DNA from: Verrucomicrobiia bacterium
GTDB lineage: Bacteria > Verrucomicrobiota > Verrucomicrobiia > JADLBR01
NCBI GenBank assembly: GCA_020847615.1
Contig: JADLBR010000456.1
Span: 1 to 32,064 of the forward strand
Length of the DNA: 32,064 bases
Direction: 5' to 3'
Shown here: positions 16,675 to 26,672 of the stretch, piece after piece
Layout: each line of letters opens with the position of its first letter
How positions within the stretch are numbered: the stretch's first letter is position 1
Made by a program: the position numbers and the translations under genes
The notes under the pieces: model-generated
The model's database searches: none
Told to the model about the DNA's origin: nothing
What the model saw: the letters and a program-made list of their open reading frames with translations, nothing else

Positions 16675-17736
16675 CTAGATGCGTCCCTCGGAAAGGTCGA
16701 TCAATTCGGCGAAGCTATTGACCTCGGTGCGCGCCGGGTCCGTCTCGTCGAGCAGGACGCGGAACCGCTGGCGCCGGCGCTCGTCGGTGGGCCCGATGGA
16801 GAGGATGTGCTTGTTGAAGGCCTCCTTGTCTTGCGCGGAGAGTCCCTTGGCCGCGGTGTTGCTCTCGATCCATCGGATGGCCGCGTCGTCGTTGGGGGCG
16901 GCCGCGATGGCGGCCTCGAAGGCCGCGGGCGTGACCTCGAGCAACTCGAGGAGGTACTTGTCGAAGCCGGTGGTCAGGTAATTGTAGCCCGGGAGTTCGC
17001 CGCGCGCCGCGAGGCGGACCTTGTCCATCATGCGCGGCAGGTGGACGAGGCCGATCGCCATATCGCGCGGGCTGCGGAGTTGCTTCGGCCTGAACTGGTA
17101 GGGGTTGTCGAGCCGGTCGACGGAGAAGAGCCGCTTCCTTGGGAGGCGCCCGGGATTGGAGGGCGTCTCGGCTGGGTGGCCGACGGGGAGCAGCAGGGCG
17201 ATGGCGATATCGGGGTCGTCGCCGGCGCCGATCACCCTCTTGATATCGTCCTCGATCCATCCGTTCATGAAACAGGAACCGAGGCCGAGGCTCTCGGCGG
17301 CGAGGGCGACGTGCGTGGCGGCGATCATGGCGTCCTTGAGCGTGTACTCGCGGAGGCGGGGGCCGAGTGCCTCCTGAAAGCCGGGGGCAGCCTGCTCGAC
17401 CATGGAGGCCATCTTCGGCGCCCACGCGCCGACGGCGCGGGCGGTCTCGACGACCTGTGGGAGATGGGCGCGCCAGCTTCCGATGGATGTGGCGAAGACG
17501 AAGGTGACGGGTGCCTCGATGATCTGCGCCTGGTTCCATGCCGCGGCCGAGAGCGCGCGCTTCTGTGGCTCGGACTGGATCAGGACGATTCGCCAGGGCT
17601 GGAAGTTCCAGCTGCTGGGCGCCTCGGCGGCCGCATCGACGAGGGCGTTGAGGACCGTGTCGGCGATGGGATCCGGCCTGAAGTGTTTCGTCGATCGGCG
17701 CTTCTCGATCGCGGCTAGGACGGTGAGTTCATTCAT
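16675..17736 (-). CDS. Nitroreductase-DUF5069 fusion protein
   Basis: The 353-residue protein appears to be two domains. Residues 1 to about 208 are an FMN-dependent nitroreductase-family fold: KRRSTKHFRPDPI contains the flavin phosphate-binding basic motif, APSSWNFQPWRIVLI follows, and SLGLGSCFMNGW and LLLPVGHPAE lie in the C-terminal part. Residues about 218-353 match DUF5069: LRSPRDMAIGLVHLPRMMDK, then LPGYNYLTTGFDKYLLELL and a tail ending in the Glu/Asp-rich DLSEGRI. DUF5069 has no known activity. It has an AAGGAA ribosome-binding site. The ATG overlaps the stop of the upstream exported-protein gene (ATGA), and spmA follows after nine bases. The nitro or quinone-like substrate is unknown. 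Confidence 0.88.
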   Translation of the reverse strand: MNELTVLAAIEKRRSTKHFRPDPIADTVLNALVDAAAEAPSSWNFQPWRIVLIQSEPQKRALSAAAWNQAQIIEAPVTFVFATSIGSWRAHLPQVVETARAVGAWAPKMASMVEQAAPGFQEALGPRLREYTLKDAMIAATHVALAAESLGLGSCFMNGWIEDDIKRVIGAGDDPDIAIALLLPVGHPAETPSNPGRLPRKRLFSVDRLDNPYQFRPKQLRSPRDMAIGLVHLPRMMDKVRLAARGELPGYNYLTTGFDKYLLELLEVTPAAFEAAIAAAPNDDAAIRWIESNTAAKGLSAQDKEAFNKHILSIGPTDERRRQRFRVLLDETDPARTEVNSFAELIDLSEGRI

Positions 17737-18275
17737 GGGGAGTTTCCTTGTCTGGGTGGCGTTGATTTTCCAATTGCCGCGGAGATCTCGCCGATGATCC
17801 AGGCGGAGATTTTGCGTGCGGCCTCTTCCGCGGGCAGCACGCGCGAGGACTTTGCGGCGGAGAGCCGCTGGGCCGGTTCGGGGAAGTCGGCCCGGGCGAT
17901 GGGGATCGAGTCGCCCCGGGAGATGTCGCAGAGGCTGGCGTGGACGGCGATGCCCGGGGTGCCCTGGCCGAAGGCGCCGCGGAGTTCATCGGGGCTGACG
18001 CACTCGAGGATTTCGGCGTGGGCGCGCCAGGGTCCCGGGCCGGTGCCCGTGAGGGGGCCCGCGCCGGAAACGAGATTGGATAGTGAGGCGAGCATGGCCT
18101 GGCGCAGGGCGAGCTCAGCCGACGAGAGGGAGGCTCGCCGGGCGGCGCCGTCGCCGGGTGGGTCGAGCAGCACGTCGTCGGCGGATGCGACCGTCACCGC
18201 GATCGGCGGGGGCTCCGCGGCCGGCGCTAGGCCCGCCGTGAGGAGGAGGGCGGCAGCCTGTGCTCGAAAATGCAT
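17733..18275 (-). CDS. Exported protein of unknown function, first gene of the spmAB operon
   Basis: The 180-residue product has a short signal peptide (AQAAALLLTAGLAPAAE), so it is probably periplasmic. I do not recognise the mature domain. It has alternating hydrophobic segments (AVTVASADDVLL, WRAHAEILEC, GIAVHASLCDI) and a C-terminal amphipathic helix near ARKISAWIIGEISAAIG. Two cysteines could form a disulfide. It overlaps the nitroreductase-DUF5069 gene by four bases and heads the operon. GC-rich third positions and the overlap support it being a real gene. Confidence 0.7.
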   Translation of the reverse strand: MHFRAQAAALLLTAGLAPAAEPPPIAVTVASADDVLLDPPGDGAARRASLSSAELALRQAMLASLSNLVSGAGPLTGTGPGPWRAHAEILECVSPDELRGAFGQGTPGIAVHASLCDISRGDSIPIARADFPEPAQRLSAAKSSRVLPAEEAARKISAWIIGEISAAIGKSTPPRQGNSP

Positions 18276-18461
18276 GGGCGGTGGACTACCACATTCGCCC
18301 GTCGCGTCAACCGCGTGTGCGGGGGGATCGCGCGTGGGCCGGGAGCGGTCTTGCGGCGGGGAGCGCCCTGCTGCACCCTCGGGGCGTGACGAATCCCTTC
18401 GGGGTGCGGATCAAAGGGTTCGCCCCCCGCGGAGCGCGAGAACGATAGGAGGTACAGTCGC

Positions 18462-19457
18462 ATGAGCATTCCGTTGCACATCGCCTTCGCCGGTTTCCGG
18501 CACGGGCACATATTTGATCTGCTGGAGCGCTGCCGGTCGCACGCGGGCGTGGAGGTGGTGGCCATGGGCGAGGAGCACTTCGAGGCCTCGCTGATGCCGG
18601 CGAAGGGTCTCAGGCCGACGCACTCGGATATCGCTGAGATGATCGCGCGTTCGGGGTGCGACGCGGTGGCGATCGGCGATTGCTATGGGCGGCGGGGCGC
18701 GATCGCGATCGCGGCGCTGCGCGCCGGCAAACACGTGATCTCGGACAAGCCCCTGTGCGTCTCGGCCGCGGAACTCGACACGATCCGGGGTTTGGCGGGC
18801 GGCGGCGGGCCGAGGGTCGGGCTGATGCTGGATCTCCGGGATTCCGCGCCGATGAGGACGCTGCGGGAGGTCGTGCGCTCGGGCCGAATCGGGGAATCCC
18901 AGACGGTTTGCCTTGCCGGGCAGCACCCGCTGCTGCTCGGGTCGAGAGCCGGCTGGTACTTTGAGCCGGGGATGCACGGTGGCACGATCAACGACATCGG
19001 CATTCACGCGATCGACCTGGTCCCGTGGGTGACCGGCAAGGCCATCGGCGGCATCGTGGGCGCCCGCGCGTGGAACGCGAAGGCGCGCGAGTTCCCGCAC
19101 TTTCGCGACTGCGCGCAATTCCAGCTCCATCTGGCCGGGGGCGGCGGGGTCATCGGGGATTTCTCGTACCTTGGCCCCGACGGATGCGGCTATAGGCTGG
19201 AAAATTATTGGCGCGTGACGGTGCATGGGACCGCGGGATTTGCGGAGGCCAGCTACGGGGCGAATGTGGTCCGCGTGGCGTCCGACGACGCGAAGGCGCC
19301 GGAGAGCGTGCCGCTGGCGGCGGCGCGGCCCGGGGGTTACTTCGAGGACTTCTTGGCCGATGTGGGCGGCTCGCCCGCGCCAGAGGGACTGACGACCGCG
19401 TCCGTGCTCGAGGCAACCCGCTGGGCGCTGGAGGCGCAGCGCGCGGCCGACGGGTGA
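18462..19457 (+). CDS. Gfo/Idh/MocA family oxidoreductase
   Basis: The 331-residue NAD(P)-dependent sugar/inositol-type dehydrogenase has an N-terminal Rossmann segment with an atypical opening (IAFAGFRHGHIFDLL), followed by DAVAIGDCYGRRGAIAIAAL. The conserved Lys-containing motif is SDKPLCVS, in place of the common EKP. The C-terminal domain carries GTINDIGIHAIDLVPW with the conserved Asp/His of the active site. The ATG at 18462 has a strong AGGAGGT at good distance. It is divergent from the exported-protein operon, with 186 bases between, in which I see no clear promoter. It is monocistronic. The substrate is not inferable. Confidence 0.9.
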   Translation: MSIPLHIAFAGFRHGHIFDLLERCRSHAGVEVVAMGEEHFEASLMPAKGLRPTHSDIAEMIARSGCDAVAIGDCYGRRGAIAIAALRAGKHVISDKPLCVSAAELDTIRGLAGGGGPRVGLMLDLRDSAPMRTLREVVRSGRIGESQTVCLAGQHPLLLGSRAGWYFEPGMHGGTINDIGIHAIDLVPWVTGKAIGGIVGARAWNAKAREFPHFRDCAQFQLHLAGGGGVIGDFSYLGPDGCGYRLENYWRVTVHGTAGFAEASYGANVVRVASDDAKAPESVPLAAARPGGYFEDFLADVGGSPAPEGLTTASVLEATRWALEAQRAADG

Positions 19458-19530
19458 CCGACACGGCGCTGCCCGAGACTGGGACCCTCGGGCAGGAACG
19501 CGGGGAAATCGTTGTCGGCGAAAATTCCCG

Positions 19531-19582
19531 CGGCCAAACGCTCGCGCGTTCGGCCACGGGAGGCGATGCGGCAATTTTCGAG
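19531..19582 (+). repeat. Structured intergenic repeat, copy 5 (truncated)
   Basis: Only the right half of the family is clear: AACGC-tcgc-GCGTT (19537-19550), CGGCCAC and the tail. The minus-strand tail reads TGACTCGAAAATTGCCGC, whose TGA is the stop codon (19583-19585) of the ABC transporter gene, exactly as at copy 1. The first hairpin and left stem are missing or degenerate. Confidence 0.7.
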
Positions 19583-21316
19583 TCAGTCGGTTCGCCACTG
19601 GGCGCGGAGGCAGCCGGTGTAGGCGAGGAAGATGCCGATGGCGACGTGGCAGGCGAGCGTCCAGAGGCAGAGGGGTCCCGGCGACAGCGGCGTGCCCGCG
19701 ATCGCCACGGCCAAGTCGTAGAGGCGCGTGTCCTTCATGGTCTGGAGGTAGCCCGACCAGCTCCAGTACGAGGCGATGAACGGGCGGACGATGGCGCCGA
19801 GGGCCTCGGGCAGCGACAGGATGGCGCCGGAGAGCGGAAGCTGAAAGCCCACGAGGTACATCGAGATCAGCGAGGCCTGGCCCGATGTGCGCGACCAGGC
19901 CGAGATCGCCAGGCAGACGGCCGTCATGGCGCCGTTGGCGAGGCAGAGGTTGGCAAACTGGCTGGCGAGGTCGCCTGGGAAGCCGCAGATGAATTTGACG
20001 AAGATGCACATCCAGGCGGACTGGGCCGCGACGAGCGCCAGCAGGAACGCGGACTTGGCGGCGACGTGGGCGGCGGGCCGGAGGCCGGAGAGTTTCTCTT
20101 TCTCGAAGATGAGTCGCTCGGCGACGATCTCGCGGGCGGCGTTGTTGGATCCCATGAGGGTGAGCAGGACGACCTGGAACATGACGAGGCCGGAGACGAG
20201 GCTGCCGATCTGGCATGTCTGGAGGGTGAAGTCGATGGTCTGGCGGAGCTGCTCGAGGATATCGACATCGATGCCCATGTTCAGGTTCTGGATCTGGGGC
20301 AGGCCCTTGTAGGCGAAAAGGACGACGATGCAGGGGAAGCCGAGGGTCAGGAGGATCTGGAGCCAGATTTCGCCGGGGCTGCGGAGGAAGAGGCGGCAGC
20401 GTCGGGTGAGAAGTTCGAAGAACTGGGGCAGGGGCCCTGGCGTGGGCGCGGCGGGCGGCGGGTGTGCGAGGCGGGTCTCCTCGGGGTGGGTGTCGTCGGC
20501 ATCGCCGTCACCGTGGGGTGGGGCGGGTCGCGGCGACAGGGCCTCGCCGGCAAAGGCGGGCGCGTTCTCGAGCCAGAGCTCGTGCCATGCCTCGGGTTCG
20601 CGGTCGGCGAGCTTGGGATAGACGTCTTCCGCGTGCGCGACCTCGAAGTAGTGGAGCAGGAGGCCCGGGGGGCCGTGGAAGACGAGGCGTCCGCCGTGGA
20701 GCAGCGTGACGGAGTCGTGGGCGTCGATGTGCCTGAGGCTGTGGGTGACACTCAGGACGAGCCGGCCCGAGTCGAGCGCCAGCCGCCGCATGAGGTGAAC
20801 GAGATCGTTCTCCGACTTGGGGTCGAGGCCGCTGGTGACCTCGTCGCAGAGGAGCAGCCTGGGATCGCTGACCAGTTCCATGGCGAGGCCGAGGCGGCGC
20901 TGTTGCCCGCCCGAGAGGAGGCGGACTTGGCGGTGGGCGACGTCCTCGATGCCTATCGATTGCAGGATCTGGTGGATGCGGTCGGCGCGTGCCCGATGGC
21001 CGAGTCCGCGGACGCGGAGCCGGGCGGCCGAGCGGAGGTTCTCGGCGACCGTGAGCCGGGCGTGGGCGATGCTGAACTGCGGGACGTAGCCGAGTTCCGA
21101 CGGTGCCAGGTCCTGCTGTTCCAGGTCGCGACCCTGCCAGAGGATGTTGCCCCCGGAGGTCTGGATGAGGCCCGCGATGGCGCGCAGCAGGGAGGTCTTG
21201 CCGCAGCCCGAGGGACCGATAATGGCGCCGAAATGGGTATCCGGGAAGGCCGCGGAGATGCCCCGGATGAGCGGTTGGCCATCGGCGGTCACCGACACGT
21301 CGTGCAGTTCCAACAT
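19583..21316 (-). CDS. ABCG-type ABC transporter (ATPase-permease half transporter)
   Basis: The 577-residue fusion has ATPase first and membrane domain second, the order of the ABCG/White subfamily. Walker [10 protein letters not shown] is at 34-42, Q-loop YVPQFSIAHARLTVAENL, signature LSGGQQRR at 134-141, Walker B LLLCDEVTSGLDP from 154 and the H-loop His near 192. After a Pro/Asp/His-rich linker (about 270-315), an ABC-2-type membrane domain has about six TM segments, including IWLQILLTLGFPCIVVLFAY and VSGLVMFQVVLLTLMGSNNA. It presumably dimerises as an exporter; the substrate is unknown. The ATG at 21314-21316 begins the ABC domain; an in-frame TTG at 21361 adds only non-conserved residues. 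Confidence 0.92.
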   Translation of the reverse strand: MLELHDVSVTADGQPLIRGISAAFPDTHFGAIIGPSGCGKTSLLRAIAGLIQTSGGNILWQGRDLEQQDLAPSELGYVPQFSIAHARLTVAENLRSAARLRVRGLGHRARADRIHQILQSIGIEDVAHRQVRLLSGGQQRRLGLAMELVSDPRLLLCDEVTSGLDPKSENDLVHLMRRLALDSGRLVLSVTHSLRHIDAHDSVTLLHGGRLVFHGPPGLLLHYFEVAHAEDVYPKLADREPEAWHELWLENAPAFAGEALSPRPAPPHGDGDADDTHPEETRLAHPPPAAPTPGPLPQFFELLTRRCRLFLRSPGEIWLQILLTLGFPCIVVLFAYKGLPQIQNLNMGIDVDILEQLRQTIDFTLQTCQIGSLVSGLVMFQVVLLTLMGSNNAAREIVAERLIFEKEKLSGLRPAAHVAAKSAFLLALVAAQSAWMCIFVKFICGFPGDLASQFANLCLANGAMTAVCLAISAWSRTSGQASLISMYLVGFQLPLSGAILSLPEALGAIVRPFIASYWSWSGYLQTMKDTRLYDLAVAIAGTPLSPGPLCLWTLACHVAIGIFLAYTGCLRAQWRTD

Positions 21317-21396
21317 GCGGGGTGGATGTTGGGTTAGGCCCGGGGTGGGGCGCAATGCCAAACGCCGCCGCCTTGCGGTTTTGCGCGGGGCGTGGG

Positions 21397-22851
21397 ATGT
21401 TGACCGCGGACATGGGCAAGATGGGCCGTTGGGTTCTGATCGCGGTGGTGGGGCTGGTGGCGGTGCTGGCGGCGGGCGCGGTGGCCCTCCATGTCAGCGT
21501 GAACCGCTGGCTGGCGAGCGAAGGGTTTCGGGCCTGGGCGTCCGGGGCGGTATCTGGGGCGCTTGGCGTGGAGGGGCAGTTCCTGCCGCCGCGCTGGTCG
21601 CAGGCGACGGTGTACTCGGACGGTTTTTATGGGAGGGGTGCCGCGGGGGGGGGCGTCTCGTCGGTGCGCGCCGATCAGGTCAGGGCGCAGTTTGACCCGA
21701 GGGGCATTTTCGAGGGCGCGTGGCGGCTGGATTCCGTTTCGGCGGGGCGCGTCAGGATCGATTTGGCCGGGGCGGGGGAGCGCGGGGATGAGGCGGGTCG
21801 TGACGCGGGGACGGCGTCGGCCCCACCGTCGGCGGGCGGTCGCGCGGAGGCCGGGACCGACGCCGTCGCTCCGGGCGCGGTCGCGAAACGGAAGGGGGGC
21901 GGGGGCTGGAAATGGTCGCTTCCATGGTTGCCGCGTCGCATGGAGATGCGGCGGGTGCGGGTGGAAGACTTTGAGCTGAGGGGGCCCGCGGGGGGTGGCA
22001 AAGACGGTTCTATCTCGGGCACGGTCGTCGAGGCGCGGCCCGCGGGAAGGGCGTGGGAGTTCCAAGGCCAGGGTGGCAAGTTGCGGCATCCTGGCGCGCC
22101 CGACATGGCGATCGGGGAGTTCCGGGTCCGATTGGACTGGCCCGCGCTGTACGTGACTTCCGCGGACATGAAACTCGAAAAGGGCGACGAGGGCGGAGTC
22201 TCGCTGAGCGGCGAGGCGGTCTTCGCGGGCGATCATCCGGTCGATCTGGACGTGCGTGCCGACGGTCTCCCGATCGGACGATTTCTGGAGGGGGACTGGC
22301 GGGCGCGCATCGAGGGGCGCGCCCGCGGGCGGGCGCACATCCGGGGGGCGACGCGTGGCGGAAGCGGGCTCTCGGCGGACGGGGAGATCGAGATCACGGG
22401 TGGCAGGGTCGAGGCGCTGCCCGTGCTCGACGAGATTGCGGCGCTGACGGGCACCAGGGAGTTTCGCAGATTTGAGGTGGATCGTGCGACGTCCAGGGTG
22501 AGCTGGGGCGAGGGGCGGCTGCAACTGCAGGACCTGTGGATCGAGTCGCACGGGCTGCTCAAGATCCAGGGGTCCGTGACCGAATTGCGGGGGGCGATCG
22601 ACGGGATGCTGGACGTGGGGACCACCGAGGGACGACTCCGGCTGATTCCCGGCGCGCGCCGGCACGTGTTCACTCGCGAGGCGGACGGCTATGTCTGGGC
22701 ACAGCCCGGGGTCAGGATCTCGGGCACCCGCGATCGCATCACCGAAGATCTGACCCCGCGGCTCGCGAGCGGCGCGGTGAAAGAGGTCCAAGAGAACGTG
22801 GGCGGCGCGGTGCGGACCGTCATCGATGTCATCGACGCGCTGCTGCGGTGA
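21397..22851 (+). CDS. AsmA-like membrane-anchored protein
   Basis: The roughly 484-residue protein has a single N-terminal TM anchor (WVLIAVVGLVAVLAAGAVAL) and a long beta-rich periplasmic part. A low-complexity Ala/Gly stretch lies near residues 135-175. The C-terminal third (DGEIEITGGRVEALPVLDEI, LWIESHGLLKIQGSV, GMLDVGTTEGRLRLIPG) resembles the AsmA-like C-terminal domain found in proteins of the AsmA/TamB group, linked to outer-membrane biogenesis or lipid traffic. Start choice is uncertain: ATGs at 21397, 21412 and 21421 are all in frame and none has a strong ribosome-binding site. It is divergent from the ABC transporter, with starts 80 bases apart. Confidence 0.75.
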   Translation: MLTADMGKMGRWVLIAVVGLVAVLAAGAVALHVSVNRWLASEGFRAWASGAVSGALGVEGQFLPPRWSQATVYSDGFYGRGAAGGGVSSVRADQVRAQFDPRGIFEGAWRLDSVSAGRVRIDLAGAGERGDEAGRDAGTASAPPSAGGRAEAGTDAVAPGAVAKRKGGGGWKWSLPWLPRRMEMRRVRVEDFELRGPAGGGKDGSISGTVVEARPAGRAWEFQGQGGKLRHPGAPDMAIGEFRVRLDWPALYVTSADMKLEKGDEGGVSLSGEAVFAGDHPVDLDVRADGLPIGRFLEGDWRARIEGRARGRAHIRGATRGGSGLSADGEIEITGGRVEALPVLDEIAALTGTREFRRFEVDRATSRVSWGEGRLQLQDLWIESHGLLKIQGSVTELRGAIDGMLDVGTTEGRLRLIPGARRHVFTREADGYVWAQPGVRISGTRDRITEDLTPRLASGAVKEVQENVGGAVRTVIDVIDALLR

Positions 22852-22862
22852 GGCCCGGGCCC

Positions 22863-22946
22863 TGGCCGAAGCCGCGATGCTTTGGCGCAAGTTCCCCAAA
22901 CGCCCGGATCTGGGTCTGCGGGCCAAACGCTCGCGCGTCCGGCTAC
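22863..22946 (+). repeat. Structured intergenic repeat, copy 6 (interrupted)
   Basis: Hairpin one is recognisable as AAGC-cgcgat-GCTT. About 32 unrelated bases are inserted before GGCCAAACGCTCGCGCGTCC. The closing CGGCTAC (22940-22946) contains the stop codon of the minus-strand permease gene (22943-22945, TAG), and the usual right tail is absent. This looks like a copy that lost its tail, so the gene now ends inside the repeat. Confidence 0.65.
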
Positions 22947-24019
22947 GTTCTTTTCCAACCCACCCGGCCCAGCGCCGCCGCCACGAGGATGGCGCACAGT
23001 AGGGTCGCCGCGGCGTGATGCCAGGGCGTGAGGGCCGCGCAGTGGTCGTGGACATGGGCGACGACCGACGGGGCGAAGGGCAGCGCGTCGGCGAGAGCCC
23101 CCATGGCCCAGGCTGACGCGACGAGCGTGGCGAGATACGCCACGGCGCCGCGGGCGCCGATGATCTTGGCGGCGGTGGCGATGGTGGCCGCGTTGGTCGC
23201 GGGCCCCGTGATCAGGAAGATGAGGGCGGCCCCTGGCGACAGGCCGGCGGCGATCATGGCCGATGCGATCGGGATCGATGCCGTGGAGCACACGTACAGG
23301 GGCAGCCCGATGGCCATCGCGGCCACGTAGGCGAGATACCAAGGCGGGTTGATGCTCGAGAGGACATCGGGAGGGATCGTTGCGGCGAGTGCGCCGCTCA
23401 CGAGCAATCCGATCGCAAGGTGCGCGCCGATGTCGCGCGGAAGATCCACGAAACCGAACCTCGCCGCCCGCAGCCACGCCGGGGCCGGGGGTTCCCCGGA
23501 GGCGGGGGCACCCTTTGCGTCGCCGGGGTCCGGGGGATCGCCCCCATGGCAGCAGCAACCACAGGATTCTCGGCCGTCGCCCGACGCGGGTCCCTCGCCA
23601 TCGCCGCGGCGCGTCACCGCGTCCACGGCCACGCCGGACGCCATGCCGCTGACGAAAGCGGCGAACACCCGAAACGCGGCAAACCACGGGCCCATCAGCG
23701 CGTGAGTGGCCAGGATGCTGTCGGCGCCCGTCTGGGGCGTTGCCGTGAGGAACGCCGCGGCGGCCCCGGCCCCGGCGCCGTTCTTGCGGAGGGCCGCCGT
23801 CACCGGAATCACACCGCACGAGCACAGGGGCAGCGGAATACCGATCAGCACCGCCTTGAGCGAGGACCGCCATCCCCGCCCGCCGGCGGTCCGCCGCACC
23901 AGCTCGGGCGTCAGCACCAGTGAGAGCATCCCGGCCGCGGCAAATCCGACCAGCAGATAGGGCGCCATCTGGGCGGCCGTTATCCAGATCTCGCGGAGCA
24001 CAGCGATTGGCGATGGCAT
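22943..24019 (-). CDS. SO_0444/ArsP-like (DUF318) metal efflux permease
   Basis: The 358-residue polytopic membrane protein belongs to the permease family that includes SO_0444 Cu/Zn efflux proteins and ArsP. The hallmark segment IPLPLCSCGVIPVTAALRKN has the CxC pair at residues 66 and 68, followed by ATPQTGADSIL. The second half repeats the motif as IGLPLYVCSTASIPIASAMI and ITGPATNAATI. The central cytoplasmic loop has a Cys/His cluster, SCGCCCHGG (about 152-160), likely metal-binding. A His-rich segment near VVAHVHDHC is also suggestive. The metal specificity is unknown. The ATG at 24017-24019 is chosen because it precedes the first TM; the long upstream extension lies antisense to the PII gene. 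Confidence 0.87.
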   Translation of the reverse strand: MPSPIAVLREIWITAAQMAPYLLVGFAAAGMLSLVLTPELVRRTAGGRGWRSSLKAVLIGIPLPLCSCGVIPVTAALRKNGAGAGAAAAFLTATPQTGADSILATHALMGPWFAAFRVFAAFVSGMASGVAVDAVTRRGDGEGPASGDGRESCGCCCHGGDPPDPGDAKGAPASGEPPAPAWLRAARFGFVDLPRDIGAHLAIGLLVSGALAATIPPDVLSSINPPWYLAYVAAMAIGLPLYVCSTASIPIASAMIAAGLSPGAALIFLITGPATNAATIATAAKIIGARGAVAYLATLVASAWAMGALADALPFAPSVVAHVHDHCAALTPWHHAAATLLCAILVAAALGRVGWKRT

Positions 24020-24053
24020 CGGATAATTGTCGCCCAGGAGGGGGGAGTGTCCA
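24020..24053 (-). promoter_or_regulatory. Candidate leaderless promoter of metal permease
   Basis: On the minus strand, TGGACA (24048-24053), 17 bp and ACAATT (24025-24030) end five bases before the ATG; an alternative -10, CAATTA, at 18 bp is equally plausible. No clear Shine-Dalgarno is in place. Confidence 0.35.
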
Positions 24054-24065
24054 GAGCGGTCGTGA

Positions 24066-25105
<1,040 letters not shown>

Positions 25106-25208
25106 GACAATTCCCGCGGCGGGAGCCGAGGAGACACGTGGCCGGCGGCGGGCGGTGTTGCGCCGCGCGCGGGCCCATAGGTCACGCAACACAGAAACGG
25201 AGACGACA

Positions 25209-26642
25209 ATGGAAGCAAGGTACATGGAAGCGAAATCCGGCAAGGAGGCCCTCGACTTCGCCAAGAAGAACGGCGTCAAGCTGGTGGACTACAAGTTCTG
25301 CGACATCCCCGGCACGTGGCAGCACTTCACGACGACCATCGGGGAACTGGAGGAGGCGACGTTCCAGGAGGGCCTGGGGTTCGACGGGTCGTCGATCCGC
25401 GGCTGGAAGGTGATCAACGCGTCGGACATGCTGGTGATCCCGGATCCGGCGACGGCGTTCATCGACCCGTTCTGCGCCGAGCCGACGCTCAGCCTCACGT
25501 GCACGGTCAAGGATCCGGTGACGGGCGAGACGTACGAGCGCGATCCGCGCAGCGTCGCGCTCCGCGCCGAGGCGTACCTCAAGAGCACGGGCATCGGCGA
25601 CACGGCGTTCTTCGGCCCGGAGGCCGAGTTCTTCGTGTTCGACGACGTGAGGTACAGCAGCGGTTCCAACGGCAGCATGTACTCGGTGGATTCGGTCGAG
25701 GGCATCTGGAACACGGGCCGCGATGAGGGCCCGAACCTCGGCTACAAGATCCGCCACAAGGAGGGCTACCTTCCGGTTCCCCCCGCGGACTCGCAGCAGG
25801 ACCTGCGCGACCAGATGGTGCTCACGATGGAGGCGCTCGGCATCAAGATCGAGCGGCAGCACCACGAGGTCGCGACGGCGGGCCAGGCGGAGATCGACAT
25901 CCGGTTCGACTCGATGGTGCGCACCGGCGACAAGATGTGCCTGTACAAGTACGTCGTGAAGAACATCGCGAAGCGCTTTGGCAAGACCGCGACGTTCATG
26001 CCCAAGCCCCTGTTCGGGGACAATGGCTCCGGCATGCACACCCACCAGTCGATCTGGAAGGGCGGGCAGCCGGTGTTTGCGGGCAAGGGCTACGCCAACC
26101 TGAGCGAGACCGCCCTGTATTACATCGGCGGGATCATCAAGCACGCCAAGGCGCTGACCGCCATCTGCAACCCGACGACCAACAGCTACAAGCGGCTGAC
26201 CCCCGGGTTCGAGGCGCCGGTGAACTTCGCGTACTCGGCCCGGAACCGCAGCGCGGCGATCCGCATCCCGACCTACTCGTCGAGCCCGAAGTCGATCCGC
26301 GTCGAGTTCCGGACCCCGGATCCGGCGGCCAACCCGTACCTCGCGTGCGCGGCCATGCTGATGGCGGGGTTGGACGGCGTGCAGAACAAGATCCACCCGG
26401 GCGACCCGCTGGACAAGAACCTGTACGAGCTGGCTCCCGAGGAATTGGCCAAGGTGCCGAGCGCGCCCGATTCATTGCAGGGGGCCGCGCAGGCGCTGGA
26501 GGCGGATCACGAGTTCCTGCTCAAGGGCGACGTGTTCAGCAAGGACCTCGTCGACACGATCCTGTCGATGCGGTACGCGGATTACGACGCCTTGCGCGTG
26601 CGACCGCACCCGTACGAGTTCCATCTCTACTACGACGTTTGA
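25209..26642 (+). CDS. glnA: Glutamine synthetase type I
   Basis: ATP-dependent ligation of ammonia to glutamate, the central step of nitrogen assimilation. At 477 residues it is the normal length of dodecameric GSI. Visible motifs are [10 protein letters not shown], the metal-site segment [29 protein letters not shown], and [20 protein letters not shown] followed by the ATP/glutamate-site segment [19 protein letters not shown] contains the adenylylatable Tyr of the GSI-beta subgroup. The ATG at 25209 has a GGAG upstream. Upstream PII genes and a perfect terminator downstream define a nitrogen operon. Confidence 0.97.
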   Translation: MEARYMEAKSGKEALDFAKKNGVKLVDYKFCDIPGTWQHFTTTIGELEEATFQEGLGFDGSSIRGWKVINASDMLVIPDPATAFIDPFCAEPTLSLTCTVKDPVTGETYERDPRSVALRAEAYLKSTGIGDTAFFGPEAEFFVFDDVRYSSGSNGSMYSVDSVEGIWNTGRDEGPNLGYKIRHKEGYLPVPPADSQQDLRDQMVLTMEALGIKIERQHHEVATAGQAEIDIRFDSMVRTGDKMCLYKYVVKNIAKRFGKTATFMPKPLFGDNGSGMHTHQSIWKGGQPVFAGKGYANLSETALYYIGGIIKHAKALTAICNPTTNSYKRLTPGFEAPVNFAYSARNRSAAIRIPTYSSSPKSIRVEFRTPDPAANPYLACAAMLMAGLDGVQNKIHPGDPLDKNLYELAPEELAKVPSAPDSLQGAAQALEADHEFLLKGDVFSKDLVDTILSMRYADYDALRVRPHPYEFHLYYDV

Positions 26643-26672
26643 TCAAAGCGGATTGTATATTGCGATGATCGG

